This document shows, piece by piece, positions 1 to 5,597 of a stretch of 5,788 nucleotides of DNA. Each line of letters begins with the position of its first letter. The first letter of the stretch is position 1. The stretch spans positions 1 through 5,788 of the forward strand of contig PXOY01000008.1 of the NCBI GenBank assembly GCA_003021915.1, in the 5' to 3' direction. The translations under genes and the position numbers were made by a program. The notes under the pieces are model-generated. The model saw nothing but the letters and a program-made list of their open reading frames with translations. It was not told the DNA's origin and ran no database searches. Source of the DNA: Parcubacteria group bacterium SW_4_49_11 (GTDB lineage: Bacteria; Patescibacteriota; Minisyncoccia; SW-4-49-11).

Positions 1-557
1 TTGAAGGCAGCGCCATGCGGATTGACAGTTTCTCCGGAAACGTCAAAGCTTTGGTTGTCGTACGAGACATTCGAGAGACTGTATCCCACCACTACCGTCG
101 CCCCCGCTCGCTTCGGAGCACTGTCTACCTCGGTGCTGGGAGCTTTGACAACTATATTGCCGTTTTCATCTTTGGCTACTTCGTACCCGGTATCTTCATT
201 GATATCCGAAGATTGTGGATCGCGCGGAATGGCGGCCAGCTGGTCAGGCACTACGTCGGATAAGTCGACATACGTATCGGGACAGTTACTCGGGGCCACC
301 GCTTCCGTATCGCATACTTCCTTATACGTGTTCACCTCTATCTCCGACGGATACTGCCCATTATTGTCTAGGGAATACTGCTCGATCCCATCCTTGAGCG
401 TGGCTACTTCGCTCTGCCTCTCAGCATCGCGCACCTTCCCCAATTGCCTCTGCGGGTTAATCGCCACAATGACAATCGCGGCTAATATACCGATCGCGGC
501 TACCACGAGCAAAATTTCGAGTAAAGTGAAGGCGCCTCTTTGAGGCGTGGTATGCAT
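1..557 (-). CDS. Type IV prepilin / pseudopilin-like protein, 3' end cut by window edge
   Basis: At least 185 residues are read from ATG at 557 leftwards; no stop occurs before position 1, so the C-terminus is missing. The N-terminus is a class III signal: a short basic leader (MHTTPQRG), then AFTLLE and a long hydrophobic helix to about residue 33 (ILLVVAAIGILAAIVIVAI). Prepilin peptidase and the pilus or secretion pseudopilus machinery recognise this pattern. After it comes the usual amphipathic helix (about 37-62) ending in an YSLDNNGQYPS motif as in GspG/PilE-like proteins, then two cysteines (C82, C92) that could form a disulfide, and a polar domain (about 94-185). If E14 is the conserved Glu+5, cleavage falls after A9, so Ala rather than Gly is at -1. 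Expected role: extracellular pilus or pseudopilus subunit. No clear Shine-Dalgarno precedes the ATG. The plus-strand open frame here is its shadow. Family is secure; the exact subunit type is not. Confidence 0.93.
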   Translation of the reverse strand, partial: MHTTPQRGAFTLLEILLVVAAIGILAAIVIVAINPQRQLGKVRDAERQSEVATLKDGIEQYSLDNNGQYPSEIEVNTYKEVCDTEAVAPSNCPDTYVDLSDVVPDQLAAIPRDPQSSDINEDTGYEVAKDENGNIVVKAPSTEVDSAPKRAGATVVVGYSLSNVSYDNQSFDVSGETVNPHGAAF

Positions 558-570
558 ACGGAGTTTGTTT

Positions 571-611
571 TATTGCTATACATGTAGCTTACCACATAAG
601 GGTGAGCAATA
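571..611. repeat. Nested inverted repeat just upstream of the prepilin start
   Basis: TATTGCT (571-577) is the exact reverse complement of AGCAATA (605-611). Inside lies a second small stem, CTTA (588-591) with TAAG (597-600), and an 8-bp palindrome TACATGTA (579-586). It sits 14 to 54 nt upstream of the prepilin ATG, so it could be a leader hairpin or an operator for that gene. The stems are short and could be chance; I could not find a convincing -35/-10 pair beside it. Confidence 0.3.
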
Positions 612-632
612 GAAGATATATATCGATTTACA

Positions 633-713
633 ACGGTCACTTCAAAACCTTCGGTTCGAAATGCCACGGTCACTGAAGAAACCTTGGGTTTCTTCCGGAT
701 TCTTTCGGAATCC
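633..713. repeat. Cluster of three hairpins, the first two following a 9-bp direct repeat
   Basis: ACGGTCACT occurs at 633-641 and 666-674, a 33-bp period. Each copy is followed by a hairpin. H1 (641-660) has stem AACC/GGTT with TTC loop and outer TTC/GAA. H2 (675-695) is a perfect 9-bp stem GAAGAAACC/GGTTTCTTC with a TTG loop. H3 (697-713) has GGATTC/GAATCC around TTTCG. Read on the minus strand, H1 has the core CC-GAA-GG, as in the hairpins at 5598-5656, so they may belong to one dispersed family. No run of T follows, so a terminator role is not supported. The cluster lies in the spacer between the exchanger and the prepilin. Confidence 0.7.
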
Positions 714-796
714 TATTTTCCAACAAGGGGACTGCAGTTTAGGTTAATCCGTAATTTTGCCTGAATGGCTTCCTATTTCCTGGGGACTGCCGTTAG
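711..796. repeat. Imperfect direct repeat pair of about 30 bp
   Basis: Copy one (711-742) begins TCCTATTTTCC and ends GGGGACTGCAGTTTAG. Copy two (771-796) begins TCCTATTTCC and ends GGGGACTGCCGTTAG. The two differ by a short deletion in the middle and a few substitutions, and start 60 bp apart. I see no gene here: the only plus-strand frame covering it (757-966) runs antisense into the exchanger and lacks family features. The rest of the 558-883 gap holds only the repeats listed separately. Confidence 0.6.
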
Positions 797-845
797 CTAC
801 TCTTGTTTTGGCGTTGAGCAGGGAAACATACCGTATATCTGACTT

Positions 846-873
846 GCTACTCGCTACCTGCTACGTGCTACTT
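846..873. repeat. Four tandem GCTACNN heptamers
   Basis: GCTACTC, GCTACCT, GCTACGT and GCTACTT follow one another without a gap at 846-873, directly beyond the 3' end of the exchanger gene. A further GCTACTC lies at 795-801, and a related stretch (CTTGCTAAGTGCTACTC, 5570-5586) occurs in the other intergenic region. The conserved five bases with two free bases point to a slipping or dispersed simple repeat. No function is visible. Confidence 0.6.
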
Positions 874-883
874 TTTTCAGGCT

Positions 884-1864
884 TCAACTCACTTCCAAAA
901 TCACCGAAATGGCAAGATATCCAACGTACGCGAGCAGAAAAACCACGCCTTCCCATGTTTCGATAACGCGTTTCTTGCCCACAAAAATCGCGATAAAGAG
1001 GAGAAGTGTGGCTCCGATAGTAACAAAGAGATCGAAGTTGCTACTGACGGCGAAGGGAAGAGGTTTAATACTTGCACTCACCCCCAGAATCCACAGGTTA
1101 TTGAAAATGTTAGACCCCACGACATTACCGATCGCGATATCCGTGTTCTGTTTAAGCGCGGCTGTTACCGATGTGACGAGCTCGGGTAACGAGGTTCCGA
1201 TCGCCACAATCGTTACTCCGATCAACGCCTCACTCACACCGATCCACGCGGCAATAAAACTCGCTCCATCAACCACCCATTTCCCGCCAAAAAAGAGCCC
1301 GAGCAAACCAATCCCGATTAAGAAGCTCGCTTTAAGCAACGACATATGTTCCACTTCCTCATCCGGCGTCTCCACCGAGGAATCGTCACCGCCTTTCGCG
1401 GAATAGGCCATGTAAACGAGAAAGATAATAAAAATCAGAAGCAACACGAGGCCGTCACTGCGGCTTAAAAATGTCGCGCCGGAGCTCACCGCGTCCAAAA
1501 ACCGTTCGTTGACCAACAACCCCACGACCAGAATGCTCAGCAGACTGAACGGAATTTCTTTGGAAACCGTTTTTTGATGAACCACAAACGGCGAAATAAG
1601 GGCGGATGTCCCGAGAATTAACAGAATGTTCGACGTACTACTCCCGAGGACATTGCCGATCGCGATTCCACTCTGATCAGTGAGGCTCGCAAATACATTA
1701 ATCACGAGCTCGGGCATGGAGGTCCCCAAGGCGACAATAGTCAAGCCGATGACCAATTGCGAAATACCAAGTTTTCGGCCAACAGCCGACGCACCGCTCA
1801 CCAATGCATCCGCTCCGTACACCAAAAACACAAACCCGACAAGCAGTAAAATAGTTTCAATCAT
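884..1864 (-). CDS. Ca2+/Na+ antiporter, CaCA family (YrbG-like)
   Basis: This 326-residue integral membrane protein matches the usual length of bacterial sodium/calcium exchangers, which export Ca2+ in exchange for Na+ or H+. The two inverted alpha-repeats are clear: alpha-1 has GTSMPE (47-52) and GNVLGSSTSN (70-79); alpha-2 has GTSLPE (223-228) and GNVVGSNIFN (246-255). E52 and E228 match the two ion-coordinating glutamates of archaeal NCX_Mj, and N79 and N255 occupy the positions of N81 and D240. Asn instead of Asp in alpha-2 resembles K+-independent exchangers (inference). Alpha-1 has GSS where GSN is usual. An acidic hydrophilic loop (about 156-173) separates the two halves. The start at 1864 puts the first transmembrane helix at residues 2-20; no Shine-Dalgarno is visible. 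It follows the exonuclease gene by 48 nt on the same strand and may be co-transcribed. The substrate is inferred from family only. Confidence 0.93.
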   Translation of the reverse strand: MIETILLLVGFVFLVYGADALVSGASAVGRKLGISQLVIGLTIVALGTSMPELVINVFASLTDQSGIAIGNVLGSSTSNILLILGTSALISPFVVHQKTVSKEIPFSLLSILVVGLLVNERFLDAVSSGATFLSRSDGLVLLLIFIIFLVYMAYSAKGGDDSSVETPDEEVEHMSLLKASFLIGIGLLGLFFGGKWVVDGASFIAAWIGVSEALIGVTIVAIGTSLPELVTSVTAALKQNTDIAIGNVVGSNIFNNLWILGVSASIKPLPFAVSSNFDLFVTIGATLLLFIAIFVGKKRVIETWEGVVFLLAYVGYLAISVILEVS

Positions 1865-1912
1865 AAAGACATACTAGTAGCTCGTTTACCCTGTTCAAAA
1901 CGTTATCTCGAG

Positions 1913-2590
1913 TCATCGATCCGTACGGATATACTTCTGCCACATCTGAAAGAGTTCGGAGGTGGCTAACACGTCGCGCATGCAATACTCGGCAATCTTC
2001 TGATAGTCACCATTTTTATACAGTTGCGGCACATCCAGACCGGTTACTCCCTCCTCCTTGGGGGAGGTGATGCCAAAACGTTTGCAATAGTAATCCATCG
2101 TAAACTTGCGCGTGGCTCGATAAAACGTCAACTGATCCAGGAGATCGATATGCTCGGCCACGCTAAACCGATACGGCACTAAATTACGCTGACAGGATAC
2201 CCGATTCGCCGCAGAGCGTAGCATGATATAGGGATTATCAAACTCGCGTCCATTGAAGGTTACGTAGGTTTTATACTTCCGGATCGAGGCCCAGAACTTA
2301 TCGAGAATTTTTTGCTCATCACCCACGAAATAATGGACACCCTCTTCTTCGTAATGTTCGGGAAGCTCACTTTCCGGTGCTTGAAAAAATACACTCTGAA
2401 TATCTTGCTCCGGATCATGAAGCCCGATAGCAACAATCTCTCCCGTGAGCGGATAGAGGCCCACTTTTTCCCGGACTTCTTGCTGTTCCTCTTCCGTTTC
2501 GGCGAATTTCAAGAGATAGTCCCTCGTTGCTTCATCGAGCGTCTCCCAATCCACTCCCACCGTTTCGATATCAAATACTAAATGCCCCAT
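1913..2590 (-). CDS. Stand-alone 3'-5' exonuclease-like protein, PolB exonuclease / RNase H fold
   Basis: The 225-residue protein shows the DEDDy exonuclease signature. Motif I is VFDIET (D7, E9); motif II is TFNGREFDNPYIM (111-123, with D118); HIDLLD (147-152) follows; and motif III is YCMRD (Y202, D206), the Y-x3-D spacing of DNA polymerase B proofreading domains. There is no polymerase domain. This fits the predicted PolB-related exonucleases (DNA_pol_B_exo2 / RNase_H_2 type), which should remove nucleotides from 3' ends with two metal ions. The four acidic residues and the tyrosine are all present, so it is probably active. Residues 20-45 form a charged helical insert (ETEEEQQEVREK) after motif I. 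It begins 5 nt after the stop of the fusion gene with no Shine-Dalgarno, so translational coupling is likely. DNA versus RNA as substrate cannot be told from sequence. Confidence 0.85.
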   Translation of the reverse strand: MGHLVFDIETVGVDWETLDEATRDYLLKFAETEEEQQEVREKVGLYPLTGEIVAIGLHDPEQDIQSVFFQAPESELPEHYEEEGVHYFVGDEQKILDKFWASIRKYKTYVTFNGREFDNPYIMLRSAANRVSCQRNLVPYRFSVAEHIDLLDQLTFYRATRKFTMDYYCKRFGITSPKEEGVTGLDVPQLYKNGDYQKIAEYCMRDVLATSELFQMWQKYIRTDR

Positions 2591-2595
2591 ATTGC

Positions 2596-4713
2596 TTAGT
2601 TAAACAATCTAAATAACCAGTGTAACACACTACGCGCGCGGCGCGTAAGTTTTGCGCGGAAATACGACGAGAGCGCGTGCTTCGTCACGCGCGAAGCGGT
2701 CGGATACGGATAGACTTTGTTGAACACTTTATCGACCGAGAGACCATAGGTGTTGGCCAAAATCAGTTCCTGAATAATCTCGCCCGCGCGTGGCGCCATG
2801 ACAGTTCCACCAAGGATTTTGCCGCGCGAAAGATAATATTTCACCTTGCCGACCGGGTAGTTATCCGTCAGTGTGCGATCTTCGCCGGGGATATTTTCTG
2901 CCACAACCTGATACGGAATACGCCGCTCGAGCAACGTCTCCTCTGAGAGACCGAAGGTGGCAATTTCCGGATCCGTATAGGTAACCCATGCCATATGGTC
3001 GGTGTTCCACGATGATTTAAACGGTGTGAAGAAGTTTCTGACAATAACCGAGGACTGCTGCTCGGTGGTATGGGTAAACAAAAGACCTCCACTCGCATCT
3101 CCGCACACAATCACGCGAGGGTTCCGCGTTTGCAGTCGATCGTCAACTGCCACATGTCCGTCATAGCTCGTGATATGAGCCGCTCTCGGATTGAGCTTCG
3201 GATCCAACGTCGTGTCCCGTCCGACAGCCATCAGAAATTCGTCAAACTCCAACGTCACGTGCTCCCCCTTTTTATCTTCCAGGACGAGCGTGTTTGAAGA
3301 AGAGAATTCTTTGGCCGTATATCCAAGATAAAACGTAATACCCTGCTCCTCCAAACGTCGTCGCATCAAATCGGAAATATCCGGCGCTTCGGAGGCCAAA
3401 ATACGCTCGCTAACGTCCACGACCGTTACCTGGGAGCCGAGATAGCGAAACGCTTGCGCTATTTCAATCCCGACCGGACCGGCTCCCAAAACCACGAAAC
3501 GGTCAGGAAGTGTTTCCAAGTCAAAAATCGTCTCGTTCGTGCGAATGGTGACCTGTTCGTCGCCCGGGATAGAAATGACCCGCGGGCGGGATCCGGTCGC
3601 CAATACGATTCGCCGTCCGCGATATTCCTCAGTATTCACGCGCACGCGATCTTTACCGCTGAACACCGCTTCTCCCAATACGACCTCAATCCCTTTCTCT
3701 CTCAGATACCCCACATTTTCTTCCTCCCGAATCTGATCTTGCACCTCTGTAATATATGCTTTCACCGTCCGCATATCCACCTCGCCCCGTACATCCAGAC
3801 CGAATTTCGTGCCTTCCGTACGTGCCGTATGCACCGCTTGCGCCGCGTGTAACAAGGCCTTGGAAGGTACGCACCCATCATTCAAACAGTCACCTCCTAT
3901 CTGCTCGGCCGATTTTTCAATAAGCAACACCCGAAATCCCATCTCATTCATAACCGAGGCAATATTCAACCCAGCCGCTCCCGCGCCAATCACGATTACG
4001 TCATAGACATCGCCTTTTGGGGTCATAGAGGGCGACTTCTCGGCAGTCTCATTCCGATCAGTATCCATAATCCCGGATGTTTTTATCTTATATGCGAACG
4101 CGGTGAGAGCGCCAAACAATAGAAGAGCAATCACAAAATTCAGCATATCAAGCATAGCTAACGATTCGCCACCCAACGCGAACACAAAAGCACCCGGAAT
4201 AATACCGACGAGTGTGGCGAAAAAATAATCAAAGCTCTTCACCCGTGTCACTCCCAAGGCAAAGTTCAACCCGTTAAACGGAATAACAGGTACCAAACGC
4301 AGAATCAGAACGGTTAAAAACCCGTTTCGGGCTAACTTTTGATCATAGGTATACACCGTGCGCAGTTTGTCTTCGAGAAGCGCGCGTACAAACGGCTCCC
4401 CAAAAAACCGAGCAATTCCGAACGCCGCGAACGCTCCGAGGGTTGCCCCGATCACGCTTAACACCGTTCCCCAAAACGGGCCGAACAAGGCTCCGGCCAC
4501 AGCCGTTAACGGAGAGGCCGGCAAGAACACCAAAGAAGCGACAATATATACGCCGATAAACCCCAGCGAAGCAAGCCACGGATTGCGCCCGTTGAGATCG
4601 CGAATATTCAAGACAAATTCTTTTGTGGAAATGTCCGTTTGCCAGATCACCGTCGCCATTAGGATTAAAAAGAGCAGAAAAATACCGAATTTAACTATGG
4701 CGGCACGGTTCAT
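2596..4713 (-). CDS. Fusion: TVP38/TMEM64 (VTT) membrane domain + FAD-dependent pyridine nucleotide-disulfide oxidoreductase
   Basis: A single 705-residue frame joins two proteins. Residues 1-210 are membrane: hydrophobic segments by eye at about 7-25, 47-66, 70-105, 130-157, 163-183 and 188-210, with the VTT hallmark LRLVPVIPFNGLNFALG (138-154). A polar linker (211-235) leads to a flavoprotein. This has FAD-binding GAGAAG (243-248), the redox disulfide CLNDGC (C276, C281) followed by VPSK, NAD(P)-binding GAGPVGIE (410-417), the second FAD motif CGDASGG (537-543) and a dimerisation domain (about 573-680). At the position of the His-Glu catalytic dyad of lipoamide dehydrogenase and glutathione reductase the protein reads YPTASR (670-675). 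There are no C-terminal cysteines as in mercuric reductase, and no N-terminal HMA domain. The tail (about 684-705) is basic and aromatic. It is likely a membrane-tethered NAD(P)H flavoprotein acting on an unknown, perhaps membrane, substrate. No frameshift is needed for the fusion. No Shine-Dalgarno precedes the ATG at 4713. Confidence 0.9.
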   Translation of the reverse strand: MNRAAIVKFGIFLLFLILMATVIWQTDISTKEFVLNIRDLNGRNPWLASLGFIGVYIVASLVFLPASPLTAVAGALFGPFWGTVLSVIGATLGAFAAFGIARFFGEPFVRALLEDKLRTVYTYDQKLARNGFLTVLILRLVPVIPFNGLNFALGVTRVKSFDYFFATLVGIIPGAFVFALGGESLAMLDMLNFVIALLLFGALTAFAYKIKTSGIMDTDRNETAEKSPSMTPKGDVYDVIVIGAGAAGLNIASVMNEMGFRVLLIEKSAEQIGGDCLNDGCVPSKALLHAAQAVHTARTEGTKFGLDVRGEVDMRTVKAYITEVQDQIREEENVGYLREKGIEVVLGEAVFSGKDRVRVNTEEYRGRRIVLATGSRPRVISIPGDEQVTIRTNETIFDLETLPDRFVVLGAGPVGIEIAQAFRYLGSQVTVVDVSERILASEAPDISDLMRRRLEEQGITFYLGYTAKEFSSSNTLVLEDKKGEHVTLEFDEFLMAVGRDTTLDPKLNPRAAHITSYDGHVAVDDRLQTRNPRVIVCGDASGGLLFTHTTEQQSSVIVRNFFTPFKSSWNTDHMAWVTYTDPEIATFGLSEETLLERRIPYQVVAENIPGEDRTLTDNYPVGKVKYYLSRGKILGGTVMAPRAGEIIQELILANTYGLSVDKVFNKVYPYPTASRVTKHALSSYFRAKLTRRARSVLHWLFRLFN

Positions 4714-4775
4714 AGTATGCTGTATGACTGTATATTCATGGTATCACCTATGTCTTTTTCCCGTAAAAAATCTGC

Positions 4776-4821
4776 TTGCCATGTACTCCATACTCCTGAT
4801 ATTCTACCTACCAGGTATAAA
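4776..4821 (+). promoter_or_regulatory. Candidate promoter(s) of the Nudix gene in the divergent spacer
   Basis: Two options are visible in the 123-bp spacer between divergent genes. One is TTGCCA (4776-4781) with an 18-nt spacer to TATTCT (4800-4805). The other is a better -10, TATAAA (4816-4821, preceded by GG), without a good -35; it would start transcription about 9 nt before the ATG at 4837 and give a near-leaderless message, which fits the missing Shine-Dalgarno. The fusion gene on the other strand must have its promoter here too, but I found no pair good enough to call. Confidence 0.35.
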
Positions 4822-4836
4822 CTACTGACTACACAT

Positions 4837-5328
4837 ATGGATCATAACAAATGGAAATTTTTGGAATCACGCGTGGCCTACGAAAATCCGTTTTTTTGGG
4901 TTCGAGAAGATGATGTCATTAATCCTTTGGGCAAAGAGTCAAAGTATTATGTGGTAGTGAAGCCATGGGCCGTAGGAATTGTTCCCATGACTCAGGAAAA
5001 CGAAATTGTTCTGATCGGGCAGTATCGCTACACCACACAGCGTTTTTCGTGGGAAGTGCCGGCCGGAAGCGCCGACGAGGAAAACGAGGATCGCGTCACG
5101 TCCGCGCGGCGCGAACTTTGGGAAGAAACCGGCCTAGAGGCTGTTGAATGGCAACAACTCGGTCTGATTCAAAGTTTTAACGGTAATTCCAGCGAAATGG
5201 GACAGTCGTATCTGGCGTGGGATCTCTATGATACCGGCGAAGATGAAACCGAAGCGGAAGGAATTACGCGCATAAAATCTTGTTCATGGGACGAAATTAA
5301 AGAAATGATTCGTAGTGATATACCGTAG
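4837..5328 (+). CDS. Nudix hydrolase, ADP-ribose pyrophosphatase-like, C-terminus short
   Basis: The chosen ATG gives 163 residues. An in-frame ATG at 4717 would add 40 residues without family character and would cross the likely promoter. The protein has the NUDT5/NudF-type entry QYRYTTQRFSWEVPAG (62-77) and a Nudix box from G77 to L100. The catalytic part RELWEETGL (92-100) is intact (R92, E93, E96, E97), so it should bind Mg2+ and cleave a nucleoside diphosphate linked to another moiety, such as ADP-ribose. Six residues, not five, separate G77 from E84, so the first loop is one longer than the consensus. FNGNSSE (114-120) stands where ADP-ribose hydrolases usually have a PGxSxE-like loop. 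The protein ends at MIRSDIP, where relatives usually run on for another helix; the stop lies in repeat-like sequence. It diverges from the fusion gene. Exact substrate unknown. Confidence 0.9.
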   Translation: MDHNKWKFLESRVAYENPFFWVREDDVINPLGKESKYYVVVKPWAVGIVPMTQENEIVLIGQYRYTTQRFSWEVPAGSADEENEDRVTSARRELWEETGLEAVEWQQLGLIQSFNGNSSEMGQSYLAWDLYDTGEDETEAEGITRIKSCSWDEIKEMIRSDIP

Positions 5329-5329
5329 A

Positions 5330-5354
5330 TATATGCGCCTGAAGGCGCGATATA
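5330..5354. repeat. GAA-loop hairpin, copy 1 (abuts the Nudix stop)
   Basis: The inner stem is GCGCC (5335-5339) with GGCGC (5344-5348) around TGAA. One bulged G (5349) separates it from an outer stem TATAT (5330-5334) with ATATA (5350-5354). The element begins 1 nt after the TAG of the Nudix gene. It has no T-run afterwards, so it is not a typical intrinsic terminator. It shares its design with copies 2 and 3. Confidence 0.75.
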
Positions 5355-5432
5355 CGATTGATATATGGTTGTTGAATAGAATTTAGTGGTTTAAATTTGG
5401 AATATGGAATTTAGAGCGCATCCCAAAAGTCC

Positions 5433-5460
5433 TTTATCACCTATCAGAATGCTGTATAAT
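5433..5460 (+). promoter_or_regulatory. Candidate promoter with perfect TATAAT
   Basis: TATAAT at 5455-5460 is a perfect -10 box. Sixteen nt upstream lies TTTATC (5433-5438), a weak -35 matching three of six consensus bases. Transcription would start near 5467. No plausible long coding frame follows, so the likely product is the structured RNA described next. Confidence 0.5.
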
Positions 5461-5466
5461 AATGTA

Positions 5467-5553
5467 ACCTCCATTCCCTAACGGGTGTTTCCTCCTTAAA
5501 AGGAGGAAAACAGGCTGTGTCTTCCTCTCTTTAAAGAAGAAGACACATTTTAT
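5467..5553 (+). ncRNA. Candidate small structured RNA of about 87 nt
   Basis: The segment runs from the expected start of the TATAAT promoter to a terminator-like hairpin. It contains a small CCC-TAAC-GGG stem (5476-5485). Next is a strong hairpin, TTTCCTCCTT (5488-5497) with AAGGAGGAAA (5500-5509), extendable by TG/CA past one bulged A. The terminal hairpin follows at 5516-5547. The middle hairpin pairs a perfect Shine-Dalgarno (AAGGAGG) with a perfect anti-Shine-Dalgarno (CCTCCTT). An additional CCTCC at 5468-5472 could compete for the same GGAGG, so two folds are possible. Ten nt after the AAGGAGG a GTG opens a frame of only five codons (5517-5534). I recognise no known RNA family. It might instead be a leader attenuator for something downstream. 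Structure is seen; function is inference. Confidence 0.4.
5516..5553 (+). terminator. Terminator-like hairpin with T-rich tail
   Basis: TGTGTCTTC (5516-5524) pairs perfectly with GAAGACACA (5539-5547). After a small internal loop, TCT/AGA closes a TTAA tip. TTTTAT (5548-5553) follows. The 9-bp stem plus T-run fits a rho-independent terminator on the plus strand; the minus-strand reading has no such tail directly after the stem. The stem is not very GC-rich, so strength may be moderate. Confidence 0.5.
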
Positions 5554-5597
5554 CTCCAAGCACTTCCTACTTGCTAAGTGCTACTCATCAACAACCG

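Noticed and set aside
1..543. Long plus-strand open frame of 180 residues
   Set aside because: It is antisense to the prepilin, whose minus-strand translation has an unmistakable class III signal and helix; the plus frame is Ser/Thr-rich with no family features.
846..873. CRISPR-like array
   Set aside because: The period is only 7 bp and there are no spacers or cas genes.
909..1406. Plus-strand open frame of 165 residues inside the exchanger
   Set aside because: Shadow of the CaCA gene; the minus strand holds both alpha-repeats.
2596..4713. Mercuric reductase (merA) or dihydrolipoamide dehydrogenase (lpd) as gene name
   Set aside because: No C-terminal cysteine pair, no HMA domain, no His-Glu dyad, and an extra membrane domain; only the general superfamily is supported.
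4717..4836. Longer N-terminus for the Nudix protein from ATG at 4717
   Set aside because: The 40 extra residues have no Nudix character, overlap the candidate promoters and nearly reach the divergent gene's start; the ATG at 4837 gives a typical family N-terminus.
5335..5348. GCGCC/GGCGC hairpin as the Nudix terminator
   Set aside because: No T-run follows the stem; its similarity to the two other GAA-loop hairpins explains it better as a repeat.
5391..5474. 27-codon minus-strand frame starting MEVTLLYSILIG
   Set aside because: It runs through the promoter-like TATAAT, its AAGGAGG is 16 nt away and locked in a hairpin, and the terminator-like tail fits only the plus strand.
5517..5534. Five-codon GTG frame after AAGGAGG as a leader peptide
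   Set aside because: Spacing of 10 nt is plausible, but the peptide is tiny, lies in the terminator stem and has no regulatory codon run; probably chance.
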